Positions 19,802 through 28,875 of a stretch of 56,763 bases of DNA are shown piece after piece (the first letter of the stretch is position 1; each line of letters starts with the position of its first letter). Source of the stretch: Cytobacillus gottheilii (lineage in GTDB: Bacteria; Bacillota; Bacilli; Bacillales; Cytobacillaceae). The translations under genes and the position numbers were made by a program. The notes under the pieces are model-generated. The model was given only the letters and a program-made list of their open reading frames with translations, did no database searches and was not told the DNA's origin. Where the stretch lies: assembly GCF_900166665.1 (NCBI RefSeq), contig NZ_LT800494.1, positions 1,265,002 to 1,321,764 on the forward strand. The letters are read 5' to 3'.

Positions 19802-19925
19802 GGAGCGGAGGACAATTGAAGAGGAAAAGGTAAGGCCCGCAGAAGCTTTGCTGCAAGGAGGCTCAGCTTCCTCCCCTCGGATAGCGATTGTCCGCAGTGC
19901 AATGGGACGGGCTTATTTTTAAAGC
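19802..19925 (+). repeat. Dispersed Bacillaceae hairpin repeat, copy A
   Basis: This copy shares CCCGCAGA, GAGGCTCA and CGG-AGCGA blocks, in the same order, with the copy at 27859-27978. The outer arms GGACAAT (19810-19816) and ATTGTCC (19887-19893) are perfectly complementary. The rest of 19773-20100 has no gene; a palindrome TATACT-TAT-AGTATA near 20048-20062 lies where a promoter of the next gene is expected. Confidence 0.7.
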
Positions 19926-20114
19926 TTAACCGATCCAATGAACATTCATATTCTGGAATAGGCATTAATCTTTTATCACAGCTTCTCTTCTTTTAAAAAA
20001 TTTTATGATTTCAATAGATTTATCTATTTGTTTTATAGGTAAATTGGTATACTTATAGTATAAAAGATCTGATATTAATCTGAAAAATTCATATATTTGA
20101 AAGGAGTGAAAAAG

Positions 20115-23030
20115 ATGAAGCAAATAAAGAAAGGCTTTCTACTATTATTGATGCTGCCATTGCTATTATCTATTCTTTTTTCTCCAGCGGGAGCGTCTGC
20201 AGCAGCAGATCCTCCGTCGGTAAACTTTTCGGCTAAAGCATCGCAGGAAATAATTGTTAAGCCACAAAACGCCGATGCCATTGGAGGGCTTGATCTTCAC
20301 CTTGTGCCAAAAGGAATGGCAACAAATCCTGAAAGAGATCCGATTGACTTAATCTTCATCTTTGACAAATCTGGTTCGATGAATGAATCGGGTAGAAATC
20401 CGAAAAAGTTTCAGGATGCAAAGGATGCCATTGATGAAGCGGTTGACTATTTTAAAGAGCATGGTCAACCTGGGGATCGTTTTGGGTTAGTTCCGTTTGA
20501 TACAAAAGTATCGGACAAAGTCGTTTATTTCTCAATCGAAGACTTTATATCAAATTTAAAAAAAATTCAATCCACAGTTGAAACACTATCAGCATCTGGC
20601 GGTACCAACTATACACAATCCTTTGAAATGGCACTTGGAATGCTTGGCGGCCAAACAGGAGGTGCAGCAAAGCCTGCTGATAATCAGTATGTTGTTTTCA
20701 TGACGGATGGAGAGCCGACGTTTTCTAATTATCATGAAGATATTACTTACACTAAAAAAGTATTTGTAAGGACTGAAAAAGTTTGTGTAAGCTCATTTTT
20801 AGGTTTTTGTCTTAGATATGAAGATAGGGATATATATGAAGACAGAAAAGTTACAGAAAGTGTACTGGTTTATAATGAAATATGGCAATATACAAATTCT
20901 GGAGTGGAATTTAGTGAAGTATATTACTATCTTAATGGAAGAAAGTATACTATTGACCAGGATGTTAATGAAACAAAACGCAGAATTAAACAGCACGGCT
21001 TAAATCTTGCTCAATCCTTCGCCCAAAAAGATATTAAACTCTATTCAATAGGCTTTGGAAGTAACAGTGAAGTGGATATGGATTATTTGCGTAAGCTTTC
21101 TTCTGTTACCGGCGTAACAGCCCGCCAAGCATCACAGGGGAATATATCAGAAGTTTTCCGGGCAATTTCCGGGGAAATCGATACACCTTCTATCAGCGGG
21201 GAAATTACAGTTGATCTAAACAAATTTAATGGAAAAGTTAAGCTGCAGGACGGTGCAAATGCTACCATTAATAATGGGATTGCAACGATCAAGTTTGATT
21301 TAAAATATCCATTAAACCAAAGTGCTCCGCAGCCAATTGATTTCTCTCTTCCACTAAGCTTTACGGAAGCAGGAGACTATGTATTTGATAATATTAAACT
21401 TTCATATAGGGATATTGATGGCAACGCGGTTGCACCAATCACACATACACCAGTCAAAATTTCTGTAAAAGACGATGCGGCACCAAGTATGTTTGGTGAA
21501 ATGAGTTTAAAGGGTGTCATTAATAATCCTGATAACCTGATTAAAGTTTCTGGTTCAAATGAAAGAACAAATGAATTTAACGTTAATTACTCTTTAACTC
21601 CAAATGGATTATTTAACAGCCAAGTGAACGGGAATCTATCAAATATACAAATTGTTCAGCCACTGCCAAGTGGAGTTTCTCTGATTCCTTCTGATGGAGT
21701 AAAGCTTATTACAGGACAAGATGGACGTCCGGCAGCACAAATTACACTAGGTCAGTCAATTAACTATGCTTCCGGAAAGTTTTCACCAAACAGTTTAGCT
21801 GCCTCCTTAAACCTAAAAGGAGACTATGCGCTAAATAACGTGAAGATGCCAACAGCATATGTTACGTACAAAGACAGTCGTTTTGGTGAACAGCAGGCTT
21901 CCATTGCACCGGCAAATCAGTTTATTAACCTAAGAGTGCGTTTGAACGAAATGGGCGGCAAGGCTTATGATGGCTATGCATCTGGGGTTATTAATAAAGT
22001 TGATTTAAATAACAATAATGCAGTATTGGCCCAAACAGAGTTTCCAAATGATTATGGATTAAAGCCTAAGCCAATTAAGGATATGGAGTTTGTTGGTGAT
22101 CGAAATACAGCTATTAAGATTACGTATTCTGATAATGATGAAGTGACAATCTATTTGACTCCAGACTTTGAAATGACAGGCCAGGATAGCGGCACTGTAT
22201 ACAAGGATGGAGACGTTACAAATGAAAAGGTCAATGTAGATGTTACACAGCTTGTTGCAGGTAAAGGTGTAAAATATTATTACTCTATTGAGAATCCTGC
22301 CGGCAATCTAGGATGGACAGAATTTGACCCTTCAAAATCCATTGTACTCGATGAGATAGGCAAAAATACGATCAGAATAAAAGGAGAAGGCGGATTTGCT
22401 TATAATACGCCTGTTGAAAAGGATATCACGCTTCAAGTTCCGATTGAATCAATCAATGTATCGCCAAATCCGTTGGAAATGGAAGTAGATGAAGTTAAAT
22501 CCTTTACGGTTAACATTTCTCCGCTAAATGCATCTAATAAAGATCTTGATATTTATATCGAAGATCAGAATATAGCTGAATACAAAGGGGATATGAGAAT
22601 TATCGGTAAAGCGGAAGGCGAAACCTATTTAGTAGTCAAAGCGAAAGATGGCTCTGGTATAACAGTCAGGGTGCCGGTAATTGTTAAGGACGCTTATATT
22701 GCATTAAAGGAAATTAAGTTTATCAAGTCTGTGTTCAAAATTGAAGAGGGTGAAGAGATTGCTCTCAGCGATGTGCTAATCTTTAACCCAAATAATGCAA
22801 CAGACAAAGAAATTGAATCTCTGCTGTCTAATCTGCCAGATAAAGTTTCGGTAAGAAAAGAAGGATCAGAATGGTATATAATCGGTGAAGAAATCGGGTA
22901 TTCCACGATTACAGCTGAAGCTGAAAAACAGAGAGATCAATCAAAACCAAAGGCATCTGCTTTATTTGAAGTAGGACCTGAGGGAGAAAACCCTGACAGC
23001 GGCGGCTCAAACGGGGCAGGACGCTGGTAA
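20115..23030 (+). CDS. Secreted VWA-domain protein with Ig-like repeats, putative pilus adhesin
   Basis: A 971-residue exported protein. The signal peptide covers residues 1-31 (Lys-rich, long Leu stretch, AxA-type end at GASAA). A von Willebrand A domain spans about 70-360, with the MIDAS motif D84-K-S-G-S88, 'SGGTNY' and 'MTDGEPTF', so metal-dependent adhesion is plausible. The rest is beta-rich, including a bacterial Ig-like (Big_2) segment from about 778 ('VSPNPLEMEVDEVKSF'). There is no LPXTG anchor and no C-terminal membrane helix. AAGGAG 8 bases before ATG 20115 supports the start. It converges on the minor-pilin genes; VWA proteins act as tip adhesins in several type IV pili, which is the basis for the role proposed. 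Confidence 0.85.
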   Translation: MKQIKKGFLLLLMLPLLLSILFSPAGASAAADPPSVNFSAKASQEIIVKPQNADAIGGLDLHLVPKGMATNPERDPIDLIFIFDKSGSMNESGRNPKKFQDAKDAIDEAVDYFKEHGQPGDRFGLVPFDTKVSDKVVYFSIEDFISNLKKIQSTVETLSASGGTNYTQSFEMALGMLGGQTGGAAKPADNQYVVFMTDGEPTFSNYHEDITYTKKVFVRTEKVCVSSFLGFCLRYEDRDIYEDRKVTESVLVYNEIWQYTNSGVEFSEVYYYLNGRKYTIDQDVNETKRRIKQHGLNLAQSFAQKDIKLYSIGFGSNSEVDMDYLRKLSSVTGVTARQASQGNISEVFRAISGEIDTPSISGEITVDLNKFNGKVKLQDGANATINNGIATIKFDLKYPLNQSAPQPIDFSLPLSFTEAGDYVFDNIKLSYRDIDGNAVAPITHTPVKISVKDDAAPSMFGEMSLKGVINNPDNLIKVSGSNERTNEFNVNYSLTPNGLFNSQVNGNLSNIQIVQPLPSGVSLIPSDGVKLITGQDGRPAAQITLGQSINYASGKFSPNSLAASLNLKGDYALNNVKMPTAYVTYKDSRFGEQQASIAPANQFINLRVRLNEMGGKAYDGYASGVINKVDLNNNNAVLAQTEFPNDYGLKPKPIKDMEFVGDRNTAIKITYSDNDEVTIYLTPDFEMTGQDSGTVYKDGDVTNEKVNVDVTQLVAGKGVKYYYSIENPAGNLGWTEFDPSKSIVLDEIGKNTIRIKGEGGFAYNTPVEKDITLQVPIESINVSPNPLEMEVDEVKSFTVNISPLNASNKDLDIYIEDQNIAEYKGDMRIIGKAEGETYLVVKAKDGSGITVRVPVIVKDAYIALKEIKFIKSVFKIEEGEEIALSDVLIFNPNNATDKEIESLLSNLPDKVSVRKEGSEWYIIGEEIGYSTITAEAEKQRDQSKPKASALFEVGPEGENPDSGGSNGAGRW

Positions 23031-23049
23031 AAAGAGAAGTCAGAACAGT

Positions 23050-23084
23050 AAAAAACGCCTTGCATGATATGCAGGGCGTTTTTT
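23050..23084. terminator. Bidirectional terminator between VWA gene and minor-pilin operon
   Basis: AAAAAACGCC (23050-23059) pairs with GGCGTTTTTT (23075-23084). The loop itself contains TGCAT/ATGCA. It serves both converging units. Confidence 0.9.
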
Positions 23085-23108
23085 GTATTGCTTATATAGC
23101 TAGCTTTT

Positions 23109-25121
23109 TTACTCCACGATCAACTCATCAGAGAATACCTGCAGCTGCTCTACAATTGGCAGTGCTTCAATTCTTTGCAGCAGGACATCTTGATTATAAT
23201 TCACGATAAAACGAGAGTAATAATCTTCCTGATTATTTGGCAACTGTGTTATGGTACTTACTATTCCGCGTATCGCGTTAATGGTTAATGCTTCTTTCGC
23301 AAACAAGCCGCCTTCTATATAAAAGAGTGATCCGACTCCATATAATTCAGCGTCCTTTTCAGTATAGAAAAATCCTTTCAGCGGCTTTACTGTATTGTTT
23401 TCCCTTGGCAAATAAGGAAGTCCTTCTTCTTTTTCTGGTGTGTAATTGTCAAACTCATTAATCCTCGTAATTAACAAATCATCATGTACAAGCAGGACAA
23501 TTTGCTTCGTATTGTTTTCTGCACCAATAATATTAACATTGGATATGCTTGCCTTCTCCCCGGTGTATACGACAGAATCAAACATGACTTGATCATCTTC
23601 TCCGCCTTGATCATTCTCATCTCCAACAATCGTCAAGTTTGCATTACTAATCATATTGCTCTGAATATCAATCGTTGTCGAATAGGGTTTAAGCAAAATA
23701 TCTTCTCCAGACACGATGTCACCAGCTACTTTTAGTCCGCTGTTTTCCACAGAAGATGCGTTATTTTCATAGGACTCTAGCTCAACATTCTTTGCACCGA
23801 TAATATTGCGGTCCGCACGTAACGTTCCAGTCATATTAATGATATGAATATCACCTGTCGCGAGAATGTCACCTTTAAATGTCATATCTTCATAGCTGAC
23901 TAAATATAGGTCACCGTCTACTACAAGCTGCTCACGGAATATAATGGGGTAATTTGTGCTCATAACGACAAGGTCGCCATTCACCTTTAAAGGATCTTCA
24001 AAGTCCATTGCTTGCTCTGCACTTTCAATAATAAAGCTATTATCAAGAGGAGCAGCGGTTTCGCCTACAATTGAAAGGGGATTTGGCTGAACGTCTACTT
24101 TCTCCACATACCCATCACTTCCGACAATTTGTCTGCTTGGCGAAGTGCTCCTGATGGCTGAAGTTAAGCTTTCAGAGAAGTCAGAGTCATTACCCATCCT
24201 AATGGCCGATAATTTACTGTCTGTTAAAATCGAATTGGTGAGTTCGTTCATCGATTTTTGGAACTGAATGTTAATGAATTGACTGTCATGTTTTAAATCT
24301 GGAATTTGTTCTTTATAAAAATTATCTTCTTTTAAGAGAGGCAGCAAATTGGCTGAACTGCTAAAGATATCACCTGTTATCGAAGACATTTCTGTATCCT
24401 GCGTCTTCTCTGTGCCGTCACGCAGTTCAAACTCTGCTTCCTCTTGAATATGAAGATGATTTGCATATACATTTCCGTTGAAATTGGCAGAGCCATTTAA
24501 CTTGAAGCCTTTGGACTCATCCTCAGAGAATGAACCGGCTGCATACTTCAGAAAGCTTGGGAGCGGAGAAAGAATTAATCTTTTTTTAATGGTTCTGGTT
24601 ACTTTTCCTTCTGTTTCAATTGGGTTTTTTGTTACCAGTACAACATCGAGTATTCTAGTAAAATCAAGATCTTTATCAATGTTAAAAGGAGCATCATAGT
24701 TTGTAAGACTGCCTACACATGCGTGACTGTTATCCAGGTACGATGGTGAACCTGTACTGACATCAATTACATTCATACATTCGATGTAATCTGCTGAGCG
24801 ATTGGGTTCAAGAATCTGCTCCACAATGGCGTGTTCTAAGACATCGTCAAATCGCCTTTCTACATATAAGTGATGATTGCTGTCCCAACGTCTGAAATTT
24901 TCCAGGTTCAATTCATCTTCACCAAGCAGCTCTGGAAGTGTACTGGTCATTTCGTTCAGCAATTTCAATGCATCATACGTATAAACAACATCACTTTCCC
25001 TTGTTTCGGTTCTTTTTGCACCCCCAATAGATGCAGAGACAACGGCCATGCCCAAAACAGTAAAAACGAGTGAAACAAGTAACACGATAATTAGGCTATT
25101 GCCTTGTTCGTTTTTAATCAT
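23109..25121 (-). CDS. PilX-like minor pilin with long beta-helix-like body
   Basis: A 670-residue protein. The N-terminus 'NEQGNSLIIVLLVSLVFTVLG' is a PilX-type hydrophobic pilin helix (no Glu at +5, as is usual for PilX). From about residue 365 on there are repeated short strands such as 'VNGDLVVMS', 'VDGDLYLVS', 'FKGDILATGDIHI' and 'LRADRNIIGAKNVEL', the pattern of a beta-solenoid or bactofilin-like fold. PilX proteins are normally around 150-200 residues, so this is a large fusion-type form. AAAGGAGAG before ATG 25121 supports the start. It is the third and last gene of a minus-strand minor-pilin operon. Confidence 0.75.
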   Translation of the reverse strand: MIKNEQGNSLIIVLLVSLVFTVLGMAVVSASIGGAKRTETRESDVVYTYDALKLLNEMTSTLPELLGEDELNLENFRRWDSNHHLYVERRFDDVLEHAIVEQILEPNRSADYIECMNVIDVSTGSPSYLDNSHACVGSLTNYDAPFNIDKDLDFTRILDVVLVTKNPIETEGKVTRTIKKRLILSPLPSFLKYAAGSFSEDESKGFKLNGSANFNGNVYANHLHIQEEAEFELRDGTEKTQDTEMSSITGDIFSSSANLLPLLKEDNFYKEQIPDLKHDSQFINIQFQKSMNELTNSILTDSKLSAIRMGNDSDFSESLTSAIRSTSPSRQIVGSDGYVEKVDVQPNPLSIVGETAAPLDNSFIIESAEQAMDFEDPLKVNGDLVVMSTNYPIIFREQLVVDGDLYLVSYEDMTFKGDILATGDIHIINMTGTLRADRNIIGAKNVELESYENNASSVENSGLKVAGDIVSGEDILLKPYSTTIDIQSNMISNANLTIVGDENDQGGEDDQVMFDSVVYTGEKASISNVNIIGAENNTKQIVLLVHDDLLITRINEFDNYTPEKEEGLPYLPRENNTVKPLKGFFYTEKDAELYGVGSLFYIEGGLFAKEALTINAIRGIVSTITQLPNNQEDYYSRFIVNYNQDVLLQRIEALPIVEQLQVFSDELIVE

Positions 25122-25132
25122 ATTGCTCTCCT

Positions 25133-25693
25133 TTAAAAGCCAAATTGACTATCAAGCTTCAAATTTCCTCCATCAAGCCGTTTATGCGTTAAATCAAAAT
25201 GAAGCTGAATGATTCCGCTATCACAGGGACCATTTTCACAGCCTGTAATGGTTGAGTTCGAAAAATCGGATTGTACATCTAAAGCAGCTCCATCTATTTC
25301 AAACACCTGAATGGTTTTATCGTTTACGGTCTTATCTGCTAATGTAATGACCGTTACCTTCTCTTCATCATAAACACTTGATTGATCGATGCTATAAAAT
25401 GATTGCTGTTCTCCTTTTTCGAGAGCAACAGTGGTATGCTCACTGTCTACAAGTTCGATGCAATTTTCCCCGCAGGAGCGGACATAATCAAAGGGAGTAG
25501 AATAAAAGGTATTCATAATCATGGTAGCCGTATAATCTGCATCATCACGAAGCTGACCTTCAGCATTCACTTTATTGTACAATTTATAGCCTGACGAAAA
25601 GACACCATATATCACCGGCAAGACAATCATTAAAATGACCATTACCGCGAGCAGTTCATAAAGCGTTGCTCCTTTTTCATCTAATATCTTCAC
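25133..25693 (-). CDS. PilW-like minor pilin (prepilin)
   Basis: Type IV prepilin-like protein. From GTG at 25693 the leader is short (MKILDEKG), cleaved before ATLYE, leaving Glu at +5 of the mature protein, followed by the hydrophobic helix 'LLAVMVILMIVLPVIYGVF'. I chose GTG 25693 because GAAGGAG (25703-25709) lies 9 bases upstream; a longer frame to 25741 overlaps the previous gene further. The body is about 175 residues with paired Cys ('SCGENC', 'GCENGPC'). The start overlaps the end of the PilV-like gene by 17 bases. By position and size it corresponds to PilW of type IVa systems. Confidence 0.75.
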   Translation of the reverse strand: MKILDEKGATLYELLAVMVILMIVLPVIYGVFSSGYKLYNKVNAEGQLRDDADYTATMIMNTFYSTPFDYVRSCGENCIELVDSEHTTVALEKGEQQSFYSIDQSSVYDEEKVTVITLADKTVNDKTIQVFEIDGAALDVQSDFSNSTITGCENGPCDSGIIQLHFDLTHKRLDGGNLKLDSQFGF

Positions 25694-26198
25694 TTTGTAT
25701 AGCTCCTTCAACCTCGGTCGATTTTTGAGTATCTCCATCATTCCATGTCACGACTGCCTTAAGCGGAACAAAATAATCCTTTTTGTCTTCCTTATAATCA
25801 CTCGCATAATTTGAGGTAATGCGCACATCATACTCTATATTATTGACCGTGATAGGTGAACAGGCTGTAGACGGCACATCGCCTTTCCAAAACAGTTTAT
25901 ATTGTTCACCTTCATTATTACTGCATATGAAAATACGAACTTCTTCATTTGGATTGGTAGAGTTAGAGGAAGAGAATTTTTCTCTCACTTCTATAAAACT
26001 TTGGTTTTCTATATACATTAAAGCGTTGCGGGCGACATTAATGGCTGCCGTTTTTGTCTCATTTTTGCTGGTATAAGAAAATGCCTGTGTAAAAAAGCTC
26101 ATAATTCCAATTAAAACAATACTCAATATTGTTAATGAGGCTAAAACCTCAATAAGAGTAAGGCCTTTAGTACTAGAAAGGATTTTTTTACAATTCAT
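25677..26198 (-). CDS. PilV-like minor pilin (prepilin)
   Basis: A 173-residue prepilin. The leader MNCKKILSSTKG is cut before LTLIE, with Glu at +5, and is followed by the helix 'VLASLTILSIVLIGIMSFF'. 'LTLIEVLASL' is typical of PilV/GspI-type minor pilins. ATG 26198 is preferred over ATG 26216 because GAAGGG (26205-26210) lies 6 bases before it and the leader then has normal length. It is the first gene of the minus-strand minor-pilin operon, divergent from the acidic membrane protein gene at 26350. Confidence 0.8.
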   Translation of the reverse strand: MNCKKILSSTKGLTLIEVLASLTILSIVLIGIMSFFTQAFSYTSKNETKTAAINVARNALMYIENQSFIEVREKFSSSNSTNPNEEVRIFICSNNEGEQYKLFWKGDVPSTACSPITVNNIEYDVRITSNYASDYKEDKKDYFVPLKAVVTWNDGDTQKSTEVEGAIQSEDIR

Positions 26199-26349
26199 TC
26201 GTTTCCCTTCTTTCATTCTTGATGATTATATTATACAATATTTCTTATGATTTACTGTTTTTTTAGGACAATTTACATTGTTTTCTATTATTTTTCGACA
26301 ATGTTAGCAATATTATGAATCTTTTATCCTATACTAGAGAGGTGAAACG

Positions 26350-27762
26350 ATGATTAGCTTCATTTTAGCTGCAATTTCCCTGATCGTCATCATTCCACTC
26401 GTGTTTTATTTGCCGCTCGGTTTAACGAAAAAAGGAAAAGTGATGATGACTGTTTTATCCTTTTCATTCGCACTTCTAGGCATAGCGGCACAATCGGTGA
26501 TGGAACTATGGAAATTGTTATTATTACTTCTGCTGCTGGTTGTTATGAGTGGATATTTAATGATGAAAAGAAGCGAGCAATTTCTATCCGCAGAAGCAGC
26601 TGCAGACACTTCTTATTCCTTTTACAGTCAGGAAAATCAACAAGAGTATGCACAGCAGGAAACAGAAGAGGTTTTATCTCCAATTAAGGAAGATGAATAC
26701 CCCGCTGAGAATATAGAAGATGATGTCCTGGAAGTATTAGAAACAGAAAGCACACTGCCGGTTTCGGACGTGTTGCTTCCACTGGCAACAGAGTCAGAGG
26801 TAGAAGCAGAACCAGAAACAGAAACAGAGGAAGCGCAGCTTGATGAAATTGATTTCGAACAAATTCGTTTAACGGAAATTGCTGAAGACAACGAGCCGCT
26901 CTCCTTAATCGAACAAGAACCGTCAATTCAATCTGCTGGCCCAGAGCTATCCTATATTGGCGAATTAGAGTCACTCATGTCTGATGAGAATCCTGTAAAG
27001 CCGGTTGAACAGGTGGTACAGGAAGAAACTCCTATTCAGATAGAAGAAAATGAATTTAGTCTTGGACTGCCATTAGAGGATGATGATTATATTATCCCGG
27101 CAGTAGTTGAAAATGAGACAAGCCTATCAGTGGAAGAAGTACAGGCATCTACAGAACTAGAAAGCGATTTGGTGGAAGACGATTCACTGGCTGAACCTTC
27201 ATTAGAAGAGAGGCTAGAGGATATTGATGTCTCTCTTGAAGAAATGAATGAACAGCAAGACTTAGAAGTCATTGATTTTGAAAAAGAAGAAGAAAGTCTG
27301 CCTGCTGAGACCGAAGAAAAGGCTGTTATCGAAAAAGATGAAATTCTCTTAGGTTTTGAAGAAACAACTGAAGAAGAGCCTGTCCTTGAGGAAGATGGTG
27401 CAGAGCCATGGCTTGAAGCGGCAACATCCTCTGATTCCAGTGAAGAGCAGCAAGAACAAGAAGAAAATAGCACACTTCAAAGAGAAATGCTGAAAACCCT
27501 TCTTGAGCAGCTGCAATTGGCTAAAGAAACAACGGAGCCACATATATATGAAAAATGGATTCAGCAATGCATGCAGCAAAAAATGCCTCCAAAAGAGCAT
27601 TACATTTTTGCTAGCCTGCTGATTGAACACTATATCGCACAACAAGAGAACCAAAAACTAGTAACACTGCTAAACGGTCTAAAAAACCAATACGCCGACA
27701 TGCCAATCATCTCAGAACAAATCCAATTTTTACTACTTTCATATTCCAACAAGGAACAGTAA
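26350..27762 (+). CDS. Acidic membrane protein of the pilus locus, unknown
   Basis: A 470-residue protein that I do not recognise. Residues 1-72 contain three hydrophobic segments (about 3-21, 29-47, 52-68). Then comes a long Glu-rich, low-complexity region (about 90-375) that must be largely unstructured and very acidic. The last 85 residues look helical ('LQREMLKTLLEQLQLAKETTE' onward). A similar plan, membrane anchor plus acidic spacer plus terminal domain, occurs in proteins that reach across the envelope. It is divergently placed to the minor-pilin operon, sharing a 151-base promoter region. TATACT at 26330-26335 is a possible -10. Confidence 0.7.
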   Translation: MISFILAAISLIVIIPLVFYLPLGLTKKGKVMMTVLSFSFALLGIAAQSVMELWKLLLLLLLLVVMSGYLMMKRSEQFLSAEAAADTSYSFYSQENQQEYAQQETEEVLSPIKEDEYPAENIEDDVLEVLETESTLPVSDVLLPLATESEVEAEPETETEEAQLDEIDFEQIRLTEIAEDNEPLSLIEQEPSIQSAGPELSYIGELESLMSDENPVKPVEQVVQEETPIQIEENEFSLGLPLEDDDYIIPAVVENETSLSVEEVQASTELESDLVEDDSLAEPSLEERLEDIDVSLEEMNEQQDLEVIDFEKEEESLPAETEEKAVIEKDEILLGFEETTEEEPVLEEDGAEPWLEAATSSDSSEEQQEQEENSTLQREMLKTLLEQLQLAKETTEPHIYEKWIQQCMQQKMPPKEHYIFASLLIEHYIAQQENQKLVTLLNGLKNQYADMPIISEQIQFLLLSYSNKEQ

Positions 27763-27858
27763 TCTATAAGTAGCGGGTTGATATGACTAGTATGTTATAT
27801 ACTTTCTTATAGTTAAATTGTATTTAGAGCGTTGTTAAAAATGATATGACAGTTGATT

Positions 27859-27978
27859 GAAACGGAAGGGTACGAGACTCCTGTGGGAAGAGTGGGAAGG
27901 TGAGACCCCGCAGATGCGTTAGCATTGAGGAGGCTCACCACCCGCCCCGCGGAAAGCGAGTACCCTGAAGTGGAAATC
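27859..27978 (+). repeat. Dispersed Bacillaceae hairpin repeat, copy B
   Basis: G+C-rich element in an A+T-rich gap of 331 bases. The outer arms AGGGTAC (27867-27873) and GTACCCT (27960-27966) pair, and the inner arms GGTGAG (27899-27904) and CTCACC (27934-27939) pair. It is in the same orientation as copy A, and the two bracket the VWA/minor-pilin block. No ORF is supported in 27763-28093. Confidence 0.8.
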
Positions 27979-28093
27979 ACCTCTACTTATTATGTTAGTT
28001 AAAATAGTCTATAAATATTAAAATAATATTCATACTTTTCTCCTGCATGTAAGCAGAAAAGTGATCTCTTAAAGAATAGGTGTGGTGACATAA

Positions 28094-28849
28094 ATGAAAA
28101 ACAGCTCACAAATTACAGGATTGCCAATTATAAGCATTGCCGACGGCCAACAGATCGGTGCCGTAAAAACACTCGTAATCAATCCTGAAAAAGGCACAAT
28201 TGACTTCTTAACCATCGAACACGAAGACTGGCAAGTTAGTGTAAAAGCAATTCCATTCAAAAAAGTAGTTGGAATTGGAGAATATGCGATTACTGTAGAA
28301 ACAGACAACGCCGTCATTGACCTCAACGAAATCCCAATTGCAAACCAACTAGTTAACAAAAAAATAAAAATTAACCAAACCAAAGTAATGACACGAAAAG
28401 GTGCATTGCTTGGTGAAGTCATTGAATTTTATGCAGATGATGAGACAGGACAGATCTTAGGAATGGACCTGCTTGTAGGTGAAAAGCAAGTTACAATGCC
28501 TTCTGAATATGTTCTTACGTATGGTAAAGATATTGTTATTGTTAAAGAAGATGCAGAACAAGGATTCCTTGAAAACCATGAACTTTTAGAAGCGGAAAAG
28601 TCAGTCGAATTGGATACGATTCATCAAGAAGAAGCGGCTGCCAGTGAAGAGCAAAACAACGTCCAGCTTGATGCGTTAAAAAATAAACAAGTTGAGCTGC
28701 TTGTAGGCAAAAAGGTTATTAAAGATATTGTAGGCTTGAATGGACAAGTTTTCATTCCAGCTGGAACGATTCTAACAGAAGACAAAATTCACTCTGCACA
28801 AACGGAAGGACCAGCAGTCCTAATTGAATTGGCAGTGAATGTTGAATAG
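28094..28849 (+). CDS. PRC-barrel domain protein
   Basis: A 251-residue soluble protein with two PRC-barrel-like segments, about residues 1-80 ('ISIADGQQIGAVKTLVINPE') and 85-160 ('MTRKGALLGEVIEFYADDETG'), and a short third beta-rich part at the C-terminus. PRC-barrel proteins (YrrD/YlmC type in Bacillus) bind RNA or partner proteins; the role here is unknown. It lies 26 bases before the next gene and probably belongs to the pilus operon that continues into pilB. Confidence 0.75.
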   Translation: MKNSSQITGLPIISIADGQQIGAVKTLVINPEKGTIDFLTIEHEDWQVSVKAIPFKKVVGIGEYAITVETDNAVIDLNEIPIANQLVNKKIKINQTKVMTRKGALLGEVIEFYADDETGQILGMDLLVGEKQVTMPSEYVLTYGKDIVIVKEDAEQGFLENHELLEAEKSVELDTIHQEEAAASEEQNNVQLDALKNKQVELLVGKKVIKDIVGLNGQVFIPAGTILTEDKIHSAQTEGPAVLIELAVNVE

Positions 28850-28875
28850 GCAGAAAGAGCGGAGCGGATCGGAGC

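Noticed and set aside
19773..20114. c-di-GMP riboswitch (GEMM) before the VWA gene
   Set aside because: I looked for the conserved GEMM core here and before pilA and at 26199-26349 and did not see it; this gap contains the dispersed repeat instead.
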